The notes: a model not told the origin generated them from the sequence alone. Positions 53,930 to 63,614 are shown, numbered from the stretch's first letter. The stretch is 64,000 nucleotides of DNA from Nitrosopumilaceae archaeon (GCA_030041535.1 JASHNR010000058.1:62001-126000), one strand, 5' to 3'. Translations and numbers: made by a program.

Positions 53930-54397
53930 CTAAGATGTTAGTGCCCCTGGAACTATGTCAATTTCTCCTTTCATCCATGGATGAACCTCACAATAATATT
54001 GAAGAGCAGTTTGTTGCGTAAACAAGAAGGTGTACTGTTTTCCAGGCATTATTGCATCAGAACCGAAATTGCCACTATATGCATCCTTGAATGGTGTATC
54101 AGGAGTAACATAATGTGCGACAGAATCCTGATTTGTCCATGCTACAAGATTATTTACACCAAGCTGAGCATCTTGCTTCTTTGGAACAAAGTTCTGTTGC
54201 TGGTCTTGGTTTGAGGAACCAGTAACAATTGATATTTGCATGGTTTCACCAGGTTTTAGAATTTTTTCTGGAATGATTGGTTTGGCATTAAATTCTGGAA
54301 TATAATATTCTTGATAGTATGAAATGCCAACTGCTGCTCCCACTATAACTGCAATCAATGCTATTCCATATGCGTGGCTTGATGTTGGAACGCTCAA
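53930..54397 (-). CDS. Membrane-anchored cupredoxin (plastocyanin-like)
   Basis: 155 residues from TTG 54397. An N-terminal membrane anchor (about 9-27), then one cupredoxin domain outside the cell. Type 1 copper ligands: His in SVAHYVTP, and Cys, His and Met in YYCEVHPWMKG. Such blue copper proteins replace cytochrome c as electron carriers in ammonia-oxidising archaea. Together with the neighbouring cytochrome b and Rieske genes it likely carries electrons from the bc-type complex to the terminal oxidase. It has its own TATA box. Confidence 0.93.
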   Translation of the reverse strand: MSVPTSSHAYGIALIAVIVGAAVGISYYQEYYIPEFNAKPIIPEKILKPGETMQISIVTGSSNQDQQQNFVPKKQDAQLGVNNLVAWTNQDSVAHYVTPDTPFKDAYSGNFGSDAIMPGKQYTFLFTQQTALQYYCEVHPWMKGEIDIVPGALTS

Positions 54398-54420
54398 CTA
54401 GTCGTTGATCTTTTTTAAGT

Positions 54421-54430
54421 CTTATAAATT
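54421..54430 (-). promoter_or_regulatory. TATA box of the cupredoxin gene
   Basis: Minus-strand AATTTATAAG centred about 28 bases before the TTG at 54397. It shows that the cupredoxin can be transcribed apart from cytochrome b. Confidence 0.6.
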
Positions 54431-54449
54431 TATATGCTCTACTGGATGC

Positions 54450-56015
54450 CTATGGATTTTTGAGGTCAGATTTGCCTATTACAGGATCTTTCAAATTCTC
54501 TAGGTTTGCAGCTTTTATTTCAGGTGCAATCACAGACGGTTGAGGTTGAGGCGGTTTTACAGACTCTTCCTTTGGCGGTGGCACTTTTCCTGCTAGTTCA
54601 GGTCCTTCTAAGGACTTTGGAGATTCGGCTTGTGGTTGTGGAGGAGGTGCAGGTGCCTTCTTTGCCTCGTTTAGACCATATCTATAGAGATGGAACAAAC
54701 CAGCAAACACCATAAGACCTAGTCCTACCAAGAATAGCGAAAAGTTTTTCATCCCTGCCAATACGGCGTTGTAGGCAGCGATGTTTATGTACACTTGAAA
54801 TATCAAGAGGGCTACAATGAGCCAGTTTATCCATTTACCTGAGAAATTTATCTGGGCTGTTTTATGAGGTCCTTTTGAAGCTGCTAATTTTGCCTTTCTT
54901 TCTGCTTCCTTGGCAAGTGATATCATCATGTATGAAAATCCAAAACCAATAGGTACAAGAAGTAGCATTATCACGTAGAAGAATACTGGATCTATCACAA
55001 GCCTTGCAACTAGTGGCTTTGTGACATCTGGCGAGATGTAAAATCCCCAATAAGTGGTTACCATGACTTGGGTTATACCAGTTATTCCAAAGGCTGTAAC
55101 TAGTGGTCTTTCTTTCCAAGAGAATTTCTTGTACCTGTCAATGAAAGGCGTCATAGCTAGCGCTACAATGAATACACCTGGCCACAGAACTCCAGTTACA
55201 AATTTGTCATATTCAGTTCTAAGGAAAGCGTAGATTCCCGTAAGATACCATTCAGGTACAGTGATACCTGGCGGTACGGTGGGCTGGAATTTTGAGCCCA
55301 GGTCAACTGGAAACACTCCACCTGTTATTAACACTGCACCAGAAATTGCCATCACCATTGGTACGTCAAATACCATGAATCTAGGCAGGTGTACTGCCAT
55401 CAATCCAAGCATTACTACTGGCAAAACAAAGACATGTAACGTATAGAATCTCAATATGAAGTCTGCAAAGCCAGAACCAAACATTGCATCTCGTATGGTT
55501 GGTCCAACTACAGGCATGGAATTAGTAAGCGAAGCTGCAATGCTAATTGCAAGCTCTGCACGTTCACTGAAGATGATATCGTAGCCAGTAAAGGCCTCTA
55601 GAATTGTTACTGTGCCCAGTACAACGCCTGTTACCCAGATAATCTCATTTCTTATCTTGTATCTTCCACTAAAATACTGATAATACATGTGAAGAACTGC
55701 GAGAAGAACCATTGCGTTTGATGCATGATAATGAATATTTCTGATCATGAATCCATATGGAACGGTATTATTGATTTTAGCTACACTGTCCCACGCTCTA
55801 TCCAATATCGGTTCATAATAGAACATCAGCAATGCACCAGTGACTCCTAGTATTATGAACATGACAAATGTCAACATTCCAAGGAATCCAAATGGGCTCA
55901 CAAATCTAGCTGGAAATGAGAATTTTGTACCAATGAATACAGTTCTCTCTAACCCGTCCCATATCCAGTAGCAGAAATCTGCAAATCCGCTTCTACGTTT
56001 TAAGGAAACGACCAT
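54450..56015 (-). CDS. Cytochrome b of the bc-type quinol oxidising complex
   Basis: 521 residues, fused cytochrome b6 plus subunit IV in one chain. Heme-ligand His residues lie in HYHASNAMVLLAVLHMYY and LHVFVLPVVMLGLMAVHLPRF. The Qo-site motif is PEWYLTG. About ten hydrophobic segments. The C-terminal 75 residues are Pro/Gln/Lys-rich and stick out into the cytoplasm or periplasm. Its start overlaps the Rieske gene end by 23 bases. It oxidises quinol and passes electrons to the Rieske protein and heme, pumping protons. Confidence 0.95.
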   Translation of the reverse strand: MVVSLKRRSGFADFCYWIWDGLERTVFIGTKFSFPARFVSPFGFLGMLTFVMFIILGVTGALLMFYYEPILDRAWDSVAKINNTVPYGFMIRNIHYHASNAMVLLAVLHMYYQYFSGRYKIRNEIIWVTGVVLGTVTILEAFTGYDIIFSERAELAISIAASLTNSMPVVGPTIRDAMFGSGFADFILRFYTLHVFVLPVVMLGLMAVHLPRFMVFDVPMVMAISGAVLITGGVFPVDLGSKFQPTVPPGITVPEWYLTGIYAFLRTEYDKFVTGVLWPGVFIVALAMTPFIDRYKKFSWKERPLVTAFGITGITQVMVTTYWGFYISPDVTKPLVARLVIDPVFFYVIMLLLVPIGFGFSYMMISLAKEAERKAKLAASKGPHKTAQINFSGKWINWLIVALLIFQVYINIAAYNAVLAGMKNFSLFLVGLGLMVFAGLFHLYRYGLNEAKKAPAPPPQPQAESPKSLEGPELAGKVPPPKEESVKPPQPQPSVIAPEIKAANLENLKDPVIGKSDLKNP

Positions 56016-56598
56016 ATCCCACTATTCCATTTTCGTTGACATTCCATACTGCTGGTAGTATCCATAGATCTCCAGTGTCATCAGCTTCAAGATAAAGTGT
56101 TGCCAGTACATTTGACGGAGGAGCTTGAAGAGATGCAGGACCTGCAAATGCTTTTCCATTTATCATATTATACATGCTTCCGTGACAGGGACATTCTCCT
56201 CTTTTCCTACCATCCTGAGGCCAGTATTTCCACAAACACCACAAATGCAAACATACCATACTATAAACACGAAAAGCGCTAACATCCTCTGCGTCACCGC
56301 CTAACTCAGAAGGTAGTCGAACAAACTGCCACTGTTTAAATGCTTCTTGATCAAGAACTGGATCTCCACTTTTTGGATATGTTATAACTTCAGAACTATT
56401 CTTTGGAAAAGTCTTAACGTTGGCCACTGTTCCGTCTGGCAGTATTACCTGAACTCTTGATGGTACTATATTTGAAGGGTTTGGCATGAATTGACCCCAT
56501 GGAACAAAGGGTGCAAAAGTAGTCGCAACACCCGCAGCGCCTAGAAGTTTAAGAAAGTCTCGCCTAGTGACTGTACCCCTAGTATCTTGCTCAGCCAT
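55993..56598 (-). CDS. Rieske iron-sulfur protein
   Basis: 201 residues. The N-terminus carries a Tat-like signal/anchor, TRRDFLKLLGAAGVATTF. Cluster-binding residues: CLHLWC and, after a gap, CPCHGSMY, in the C-x-H and C-x2-H pattern. The distance between the boxes is similar to that of membrane-bound bc-complex Rieske proteins. It takes electrons from quinol and passes them on to the cupredoxin or other carrier. First gene of the Rieske-cytochrome b operon. Confidence 0.94.
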   Translation of the reverse strand: MAEQDTRGTVTRRDFLKLLGAAGVATTFAPFVPWGQFMPNPSNIVPSRVQVILPDGTVANVKTFPKNSSEVITYPKSGDPVLDQEAFKQWQFVRLPSELGGDAEDVSAFRVYSMVCLHLWCLWKYWPQDGRKRGECPCHGSMYNMINGKAFAGPASLQAPPSNVLATLYLEADDTGDLWILPAVWNVNENGIVGYGRFLKT

Positions 56599-56620
56599 CC
56601 AAAGCTTCGTGATTAAAAAA

Positions 56621-56634
56621 TCGCATATAAATCT
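56621..56634 (-). promoter_or_regulatory. TATA box of the Rieske-cytochrome b operon
   Basis: Minus-strand AGATTTATATGCGA centred about 29 bases before the ATG at 56598, in the 39-base gap after the subtilase gene end. Confidence 0.6.
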
Positions 56635-56637
56635 TGT

Positions 56638-59600
56638 CTAGGTTCTTCTGAAAAATCCCAATTTTTTAAAAGTAATAATGAATATCAAAGATGCTATTGC
56701 AATTCCAACCAATATTTCAATCAAAGTTGTAAAATTCTGATCGCTTTTACCCGAAACAATGCTAGTATTTTGAATAGAATTATTTACGTTAATTGCGATC
56801 TTTTCGCTAGCAACGTTTCCTGCTTTATCTTTAGCAACAGCCGTGATATAGTACGGTCCATTCTGAAGTGCTCTAGTGTCATATTGTATTGTATCATTAT
56901 CAAAAACTGTCTGGCCCGGAAGATTTACTGCAAGCCAGTCCTTTTCCAAGGGATTGGTTTCATTGATACTTAGATTAACATTGATTATCCCTGAAACGGT
57001 AGAACCATTTGCTGGCGACTTGAAAATAATTATTGGTGGAGTATTATCTACTACAAATTTGAAATCCTTTGAAACAACATGCCCGACTGTATCTGATACA
57101 ACAATTTTAAGATCGTGTGATCCTTCTGAGAGATTTTCAATAATAGTTGAAAATGTAGTTTCATTAAGTATCTTCGGTTCCGATGAATCTAGATAATATT
57201 TCTCATCTTGTATATTTTGGCCAATTATTGTTGGTGTGATCTTGTAAGTGTTGTTGATGAATTGTGGAATTTCTAGATTTATCTGTGGTGAATTCTCGCT
57301 TGGTAAAATGGTTGAAAACTTGGATGCCATTGTTATTGGTTCTACAACCGATTCTCCTCCAAACAGTGTGGTATGAATCAGCACAGAATATACCCCTGTT
57401 TGATTAATTGGCGCATAAACTTCGGTTGATGTTGCATCTTTATTTTTTACTGGATAAAATCCTCCTCCTTCGCTAAATGTCGTGCTTGGACCTAGCCAGT
57501 CTCCACTTGGCCATCCCTGAAATTGCCCCAATACTCCAGGTGGAACATTTGTTTGAATTATCCTTCCTTGCGGATCAATGACAAATACTGATAAATTGGT
57601 GTCAGGATCTTTCCAAGAAAAAATCATTGTAGCTGTGTTTATGGTTTTGTCAGCAATATCAAAGTAATATTCCCTCCAATCACCTGCATTATAACGGTTA
57701 GACATGTCAAATCCCCCTCCCACATAGCCGTTTCCAAAAAGAGGATTTCCATTTGAACCCTGAATAACAGTTGGTAGATCTTTTGGTTGTAATTTTTTTA
57801 ACACAACGTATGACACAGGTACGTTAACTGTGTGAGATTCATCTTGAAATGAGATAAATCCTTGGTATACTCCTGCTTTTTTATCAGATGGAACAATAAG
57901 AGTAGCAGACATGACAGCTTGGCTATGAGGTTTTATTTCCATGTTGTTTGAATCAAGCCATACCTCATTCCATTGTGTTTTTTTGTAATAGCTAGCAGTA
58001 AGGGTATAATCAATCGAAGTAGAATTTTGCTTTGTATCTCCAGACCAGTACGAGTATCTTGTAGGTACAGGGTATACACCAACTAGAGGTATATGCTCAA
58101 ATTTTGAATTTGGATCAGAAATTCTTACCTCTTGAACTGTTCCCCAAGAGCCTCCCCTATTGACAAGCGAAAGTTCTTGTGATGTAGGTTGAGTATCATT
58201 GTGTTTATTGTTCCAGTCATAGACATAAAGAGACGATATTTTCATGTCGTCTGCGTAGGTTTTGGCAGAAGAATTCATAAACTCGGAGAATGGGAATGTA
58301 AGGTCAAGTACCATCAAAGATGCATCATACGGAATTGGACTTTGTTTTTGGAAAAAGGACAGCAGGTTTGTATGGTTTGTTATTTGAGCAAGTGGTACAT
58401 AGTCAGGCCTGTAAACCCCTTGTTTTTTAATTAGAGAATCCTGTAAGCGAGGTTCTGTTGTTCCATTATATTGAGAAATTTTCATCAGATCGAGTTTTTG
58501 AGGCTCTATTGTTATTTCGATATTATTATCGGTCGGATTTTCAATGGTAAAGGTTGCAGTAGATCTATCCCCTGGGTACAATCTTCCAGCAAACCAAGGT
58601 GTTTCTGGAAATGATGTGTTTCCTAGCTGAAACATCTTCAATCCAAACGCAGAAGAGTTCATTGAGCTAATAGCTGGTTCCAGTATTTTCTGCACATTAG
58701 AATATGTCGCGTTGTTGTAAACTGCAAACGTGTCATCATTTCCTAACACATAGTTAACTGCGCTTGTTACGTTAACTAGCCCAGATCCTTGTGTAAAAGG
58801 ATCATTTCCCAGATCTGTTGCAGTGGACATTAGTATGTTTCGTACCATAAATGGGTTGTAAGAAATCCCCTTGTCGCGTAAGGCTTGCATTACGATTGCA
58901 GCTGAACCTGCTACAAGAGGAGCTGCAAGGCTTGTTCCTCCAAATAGAGAAAACGATCCTGTTGAATTTTTGCTGTATTTTGTAACAGAAGTTGGTGTAA
59001 AGCTGTATTCTCCTACTGCCATTATGTCAGGTTTTGGATCTCCTATTAATGATGGTCCCTTACTTGAGAAACCTGATATGTCACCATAGTAAACAGTACT
59101 ATTTCCAAATCTTGGTTGGCCCTTAAAAGGACCATAACCAACAAAGACGTTATCAGTTGCAGCCCCCACCGTAAGACCAAAAGGTGCAGCGTCAGGACTT
59201 CCTATTGTCCCGTATCCAGGTCCAGCATTACCTGAACTACTTACAGTCAATATTCCAGGATATTTTTCATCCAGTGAACCTGGGACATTAAGTGCGCTAA
59301 GTAAAAGTGACTGGATGTCAAGACCTGGTACTGATCCTAGTGCAGGAAAAGTGGAAATCCCCCAACTGTTAGATAAAATATCTACTCTAGTATTTCCTGA
59401 GAATTTCCAATGGTTGTCATTCTGATCAAATCCTGCCGCCCACAACCATCCATATATTGCATCACCAATCCATAATGCCTTTATTGGAACTATCTTAGCT
59501 CCAGGGGCAATACCTTGAATTACATATTTTGTGGAATTTCCATAGATATCATACTGCTGTTTTCCTTGAGATGTGATAGATGCTGCAGTAGCAGTTCCAT

Positions 59601-60897
59601 GTCCACCATAATCATACATTACACCAAAAAAATTGCCATGTGGATCAAGAGGAGGAAGCAATGTTCCATTTATTGCTCCGATTTTTTTATCGATTTTAGG
59701 TGATTTTGCAATTACGCCGTATAAATCAAGAACTCGTGCACCAACGGTACCAGCACTGTATATCGGATTTCCATCGTGATTTTTATCATATACTAAAAAT
59801 TCTTTTCCACTTCCTAATGTAATTGGTGTTTGTGTAGTGAAATCAAAATCATATTTTGGAGATAAAACGTTCTCAAGTCTCAAAAAATCCTCGTATGAAT
59901 CATACATGTCTGGAATTATGGTATCGTACACACCTGGTGTCGTGGAATCAACCACAAGAACAGGGACTAATTGTAGTATTGAAAACTGACCCTGTGAAAC
60001 ACTTTCATATATCATCCCAAAATGATACATCCCACTTTTTGACACAATAAAATGCCTTGCGTCTTTGCCTATTTTATAATCATTAGAAACTGTCCCGTTT
60101 ACTACAGGCGTACCACCTTTAGGATATTGCGAATTATATACAGGTATGTTCGTCCCTTTCCCTTCCCTGTTTAGATCAAGAAAAACTCCGTTTGAATTTA
60201 CATAGACAGAAGAGGTGATATTTTTTGGAATTGGCTGTGTGTAGTTTTGAATAACGCCATTATTACCAATATTTGCAATGAACGTTGCATTTGTCAACAC
60301 CAATCCTTGACCATCTGCATCGATCATGATAGGAATATTGTTTTCATCTCTGGCAAGAGAAGATCTCACATCAAGGTTCGAAAAGTCTGTCCCGGTATCA
60401 ACTATTCCCACCTTGATACCATTGCCTGTGTAGTTGTATTGTTGAATTACCTTATTTGAACCAAGTATATCTCCTACCCTAGAGACATCACTAGGCGTAG
60501 GAGAATTGATTTGTGCAGAATCAAATTCCAATGGAAGATCTTCAATTACGTTATAACCATCAAGTTTTAGATTTGCAATTTCGTTTGGATTAAAAATACC
60601 TACTGCAAATGATCCATGACCAGAATTTAATCCATAAATTATATTATCTGCGCTTTGTGCTATATCCGAAATCGATCCTGAACCAAAAATTATGTATCTC
60701 TTTTCAGAATTTTCTACTGAAACAGGTTGAAAAGTTATTAGACCAGATGTTTGTTCTGGAACAGAAGTTTGCATTTGATTTGGAATATCCACATCATAAT
60801 ATGCGTTAATCTGTTTTGGAATTAGAGATATTAGAAGAATGCATATCAAAAAAAATGCTACTTTTGACATTGTCCTACGTGATTTTTTGTTTACCAT
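56638..60897 (-). CDS. Giant pyrolysin/TPPII-like subtilisin-family protease, membrane-anchored
   Basis: 1419 residues. A signal peptide (about 10-33), a propeptide-like region to about 140, and the S8 catalytic triad: Asp167 (GIVDTGTD), His433 (GGHGTATA) and Ser656 (GGTSLAAP), with the oxyanion Asn in SSSGNAGPG. The 266-residue distance between Asp and His, compared with about 30 in subtilisin, is the feature of pyrolysin and tripeptidyl peptidase II. After the catalytic domain come beta-rich domains, an Ig-like domain (about 1290-1370) and a C-terminal membrane helix (EILVGIAIASLIFIITF) with a basic end. It is a surface protease, probably maturing or degrading surface proteins. Five bases after the upstream gene, hence one operon with it. 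Confidence 0.92.
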   Translation of the reverse strand: MVNKKSRRTMSKVAFFLICILLISLIPKQINAYYDVDIPNQMQTSVPEQTSGLITFQPVSVENSEKRYIIFGSGSISDIAQSADNIIYGLNSGHGSFAVGIFNPNEIANLKLDGYNVIEDLPLEFDSAQINSPTPSDVSRVGDILGSNKVIQQYNYTGNGIKVGIVDTGTDFSNLDVRSSLARDENNIPIMIDADGQGLVLTNATFIANIGNNGVIQNYTQPIPKNITSSVYVNSNGVFLDLNREGKGTNIPVYNSQYPKGGTPVVNGTVSNDYKIGKDARHFIVSKSGMYHFGMIYESVSQGQFSILQLVPVLVVDSTTPGVYDTIIPDMYDSYEDFLRLENVLSPKYDFDFTTQTPITLGSGKEFLVYDKNHDGNPIYSAGTVGARVLDLYGVIAKSPKIDKKIGAINGTLLPPLDPHGNFFGVMYDYGGHGTATAASITSQGKQQYDIYGNSTKYVIQGIAPGAKIVPIKALWIGDAIYGWLWAAGFDQNDNHWKFSGNTRVDILSNSWGISTFPALGSVPGLDIQSLLLSALNVPGSLDEKYPGILTVSSSGNAGPGYGTIGSPDAAPFGLTVGAATDNVFVGYGPFKGQPRFGNSTVYYGDISGFSSKGPSLIGDPKPDIMAVGEYSFTPTSVTKYSKNSTGSFSLFGGTSLAAPLVAGSAAIVMQALRDKGISYNPFMVRNILMSTATDLGNDPFTQGSGLVNVTSAVNYVLGNDDTFAVYNNATYSNVQKILEPAISSMNSSAFGLKMFQLGNTSFPETPWFAGRLYPGDRSTATFTIENPTDNNIEITIEPQKLDLMKISQYNGTTEPRLQDSLIKKQGVYRPDYVPLAQITNHTNLLSFFQKQSPIPYDASLMVLDLTFPFSEFMNSSAKTYADDMKISSLYVYDWNNKHNDTQPTSQELSLVNRGGSWGTVQEVRISDPNSKFEHIPLVGVYPVPTRYSYWSGDTKQNSTSIDYTLTASYYKKTQWNEVWLDSNNMEIKPHSQAVMSATLIVPSDKKAGVYQGFISFQDESHTVNVPVSYVVLKKLQPKDLPTVIQGSNGNPLFGNGYVGGGFDMSNRYNAGDWREYYFDIADKTINTATMIFSWKDPDTNLSVFVIDPQGRIIQTNVPPGVLGQFQGWPSGDWLGPSTTFSEGGGFYPVKNKDATSTEVYAPINQTGVYSVLIHTTLFGGESVVEPITMASKFSTILPSENSPQINLEIPQFINNTYKITPTIIGQNIQDEKYYLDSSEPKILNETTFSTIIENLSEGSHDLKIVVSDTVGHVVSKDFKFVVDNTPPIIIFKSPANGSTVSGIINVNLSINETNPLEKDWLAVNLPGQTVFDNDTIQYDTRALQNGPYYITAVAKDKAGNVASEKIAINVNNSIQNTSIVSGKSDQNFTTLIEILVGIAIASLIFIITFKKLGFFRRT

Positions 60898-60902
60898 TAC
60901 TG

Positions 60903-61922
60903 TTATCTTCGCCTAGCAAGAATAGTTATTTGTAATGCAATGATTACAGCAATCAAAGCAACGACTGGTAGAAAAAGCGAATTAAATTGACCCGAAGCTG
61001 CCTCAATATTTTGTACAGTTTGTGACATTGAAGTTACACTCTTGTTCATATTTTCGTTTGCCTGTGATATTGAATTCTGACTTGTGTTCAATACATATCC
61101 AAAACCTTGAACTTCTGTTTTTATCTTATCAAGTTCACTTGATGTAGTATTTAGTACAGAGTTTAATCTTATGATTTGGTTCGAAATTCCTTCTATGCTT
61201 TGCTTGAGTACTAGTGTAGCAGCTACTCCATTGGATTCAGTACCTTGACTGAGAGCAATGATATGAAAGACATAGGTGCCTTCCTGAGGAGGGGTAAAAT
61301 CAACATAGTAAAGTCCTTGGTGAAGAGTAGTAAAGGAATTGGTAAGATCAGTTACGTCTCCATTTGGAAGATGAACGTGGGAATTAGCAAGTAGTTTTGT
61401 TGGATCGCCTGCTACCAGTAGACCATCACTAGTCACTTGAACAAAAACTCGAAATGTTTGGTTAACAGCTGCAGTTTGTGGAGCATAAACCGATACTAAT
61501 ACAGTTCTCTTTATTTGAGTATGTATCAACGATGAAGATGATGCAAATGCTACATCAACGTTTTGCGAGAATCCCTGTTCTTTAGTAGCAATTGCTTCTA
61601 CAGAGTATGTTCCATACGGATAATTCGTTGTTGCGTTAGGCCATTGCATCAATACTTGGTTAAAGTCTCCATTGCTATCAGCTGTAATCTGATCGAATTG
61701 TTTTATTGTTCCATCCGGAGCAAACAATCTAAGAATTACAGTCTCGTTTGACAAAGCCTTACCATATACAAGAAGAGGTTGACCTTCTGAATATACCTGA
61801 GAATCAGTATACAGTTCTAATGGTTCTAATGCAGCATAAGCTTGAGTTAGAAAGCTGCTCATGATAACAAAAAACAAGAGCCCCGCCATCAGTAGTTTCA
61901 ATCTATTCATGATGACGTCCAC
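60903..61922 (-). CDS. Exported membrane-anchored protein with Ig-like domains and coiled coil
   Basis: 339 residues from GTG 61922 (ATG 61910 also possible). A signal peptide ending AYA (about 30), an MG2-like domain (about 35-125; YTDSQVYSEGQPLLVYG), a second beta domain (about 138-235; YAPQTAAVNQTFRVFVQV, YYVDFTPPQEGTY), a helical Asn/Ser/Gln-rich coiled-coil (about 243-315) and a C-terminal helix (LFLPVVALIAVIIALQITI) with ARRR. Operon with the subtilase, so it is likely its adaptor or substrate holder. Confidence 0.8.
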   Translation of the reverse strand: MDVIMNRLKLLMAGLLFFVIMSSFLTQAYAALEPLELYTDSQVYSEGQPLLVYGKALSNETVILRLFAPDGTIKQFDQITADSNGDFNQVLMQWPNATTNYPYGTYSVEAIATKEQGFSQNVDVAFASSSSLIHTQIKRTVLVSVYAPQTAAVNQTFRVFVQVTSDGLLVAGDPTKLLANSHVHLPNGDVTDLTNSFTTLHQGLYYVDFTPPQEGTYVFHIIALSQGTESNGVAATLVLKQSIEGISNQIIRLNSVLNTTSSELDKIKTEVQGFGYVLNTSQNSISQANENMNKSVTSMSQTVQNIEAASGQFNSLFLPVVALIAVIIALQITILARRR

Positions 61923-62014
61923 CCATAGATATTGGTTCTGTTAGAAAGAATATGTTAGTTTGTTAAAACATCTTAGATATTATCAGTGTTGAAAAATAAT
62001 TCTCTATTTTACAT

Positions 62015-62632
62015 TCACTCTTTCTGGTAACGTTCTGGAGACATGGAATTAATTGATATTATAGAAAGGTTAGATTGTTGTTCTTTTTTAAACATAGTCA
62101 AAGATGCATTTCTAATTATTAATTCGTATAAAGATTCAGGTGTTAATTGCATGACAGTAGAAAGCATGGATTTAATTGGATCCATATGAGTTACAAATAA
62201 TATGTTTTCATCATGATATTTTTTAGAACAATGTTCGACCAAGTCAAGAACTCTTTTTTTAATACTTGCAAAAGGTTCGATTCCATTTTTCTCTATTATT
62301 GGATCTCCCTCATAAAACTTGAGAAAAATATTTCCATATTTTGAAAACATGTTGTCAAAAGTCATTCCAGATAGAGATCCCATATCTATTTCTGTTAGTC
62401 TGTCGTCTATGCTGTATCCTAGCCCCAATTTTTTTGCCACTATACTTGTAGTTTGTTCTGCTCTTTCTATTGGACTTGAATAGATAGCAGATATGTTAAA
62501 TGGTTTGAGAAAATCAGCTATCTTTTTAGCTTGTTTAATGCCTTGATCTGTTAGAGGATATCCTATCGCTCGTCCTGCAAGGATTTGTTCTACATTATTT
62601 TTGGCCTGTCCGTGACGTAGAAAAAGAAACAA
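62015..62632 (-). CDS. Histidine phosphatase family protein
   Basis: 205 residues from TTG. The phosphohistidine motif LRHGQAKNN is at residues 5-13; other catalytic residues are in YSSPIERAEQT, TEIDMGSLSG and FVTHMDPIK. This fits the phosphoglycerate mutase/CobC/SixA superfamily; substrate unknown. A CobC-like role in cobalamin synthesis is possible given that pathway's likely presence, but is not shown by the sequence. Confidence 0.88.
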   Translation of the reverse strand: MFLFLRHGQAKNNVEQILAGRAIGYPLTDQGIKQAKKIADFLKPFNISAIYSSPIERAEQTTSIVAKKLGLGYSIDDRLTEIDMGSLSGMTFDNMFSKYGNIFLKFYEGDPIIEKNGIEPFASIKKRVLDLVEHCSKKYHDENILFVTHMDPIKSMLSTVMQLTPESLYELIIRNASLTMFKKEQQSNLSIISINSMSPERYQKE

Positions 62633-62660
62633 TGTTTATTCTGAGACGACTTGTTGAATA

Positions 62661-62672
62661 GAGATAATAATA
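62661..62672 (+). promoter_or_regulatory. TATA box of the F420:NADPH reductase gene
   Basis: GAGATAATAATA centred about 29 bases before the ATG at 62696; it excludes the upstream TTG at 62651 as start. Confidence 0.4.
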
Positions 62673-62695
62673 AGATTATCAGAGTCAACCATGTA

Positions 62696-63367
62696 ATGAA
62701 GATCGGAATAATTGGCGGCACAGGTGGAATGGGAAAAGGATTCGCTTTGCGATGGTGTGTTAATCATGATATCATAATAGGTTCAAGAGATTCTTCAAAG
62801 GCTGATGAAGTAGCTCGTGAATATTTTGCCAGTGCAGTTAAAGAGCATGGATCTACAAAGGGCAAGATAACAGGGATAGACAATATCTCTGCTGCAAAAG
62901 AGAGTGACGTATTAGTACTTTCTATCCCATATGAGAATATAGATGCGACATGTTCTCAGATTCTTCCAAATGTTAAGGACAGCTGTATTGTTATATCTCC
63001 GATAGTGCCTCTCATTAAAACCGATGCAGGCTTTGAATTAATTTCGTTTAGGGAAAACAAGCCCTCTGCTTTTGAGTTGGTACAGAAATATATGAAAAAC
63101 AAGTCGCATCTAGTAGCTGCATTTCACACTATTTCTGAAAAGAAGCTTATCGATACAAAGCTTGTCTTAGATTCGGACATATTTGTATGCGGAGATGATA
63201 ATGATACGATAAATGTTGTAAATGGTTTAATCAAAGAAATAACTAACCTAAGACCCATTTTACTAGGACCTGGATCTCTCTCATATCTTGCCGAAGCCAC
63301 AACACCAATTCTTATTAACGCAATGATAAAGAACAAAATGAAAAATCCAGGCATAAAGATAATTTAA
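62696..63367 (+). CDS. npdG: NADPH-dependent F420 reductase
   Basis: 223 residues from ATG 62696. The Rossmann motif GGTGGMGKGFALRW begins at residue 7, and GSRDSSKADE carries Ser/Arg expected to recognise the NADPH phosphate. AFHTISEKKL and PGSLSYLAEATTP are typical of the F420:NADP oxidoreductase family. It transfers hydride between F420H2 and NADP+. A second F420-linked protein follows two genes downstream. Confidence 0.91.
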   Translation: MKIGIIGGTGGMGKGFALRWCVNHDIIIGSRDSSKADEVAREYFASAVKEHGSTKGKITGIDNISAAKESDVLVLSIPYENIDATCSQILPNVKDSCIVISPIVPLIKTDAGFELISFRENKPSAFELVQKYMKNKSHLVAAFHTISEKKLIDTKLVLDSDIFVCGDDNDTINVVNGLIKEITNLRPILLGPGSLSYLAEATTPILINAMIKNKMKNPGIKII

Positions 63368-63389
63368 TCAGTGTTTATAGAAATAAAAG

Positions 63390-63614
63390 ATGGGAGACAG
63401 TCCAAAGAAAAATTGGTTTACTGCTATGGGTATTTTATTCATAGTTGTTGCAGTAATTCCCATTATCAGAGATTTGCTGATCTGGGGTCCTGACTTTGTA
63501 TCGGATTTTTTCACTTCCCCGGATCTAACAAGTGAGAAAGTGTGTACAGCAGTGTTTGGAATTGGCGGATTTTTGATCATTCTAGGTCTTAGAGGCGAAA
63601 ATTATGAAGGCTAG
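63390..63614 (+). CDS. Small membrane protein, two transmembrane helices
   Basis: 74 residues. Helices at about 9-29 and 51-67 with a polar loop (DFVSDFFTSPDLTSEKV). I do not recognise a family. Its end overlaps the following gene by 11 bases, so they are co-transcribed. Confidence 0.68.
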   Translation: MGDSPKKNWFTAMGILFIVVAVIPIIRDLLIWGPDFVSDFFTSPDLTSEKVCTAVFGIGGFLIILGLRGENYEG

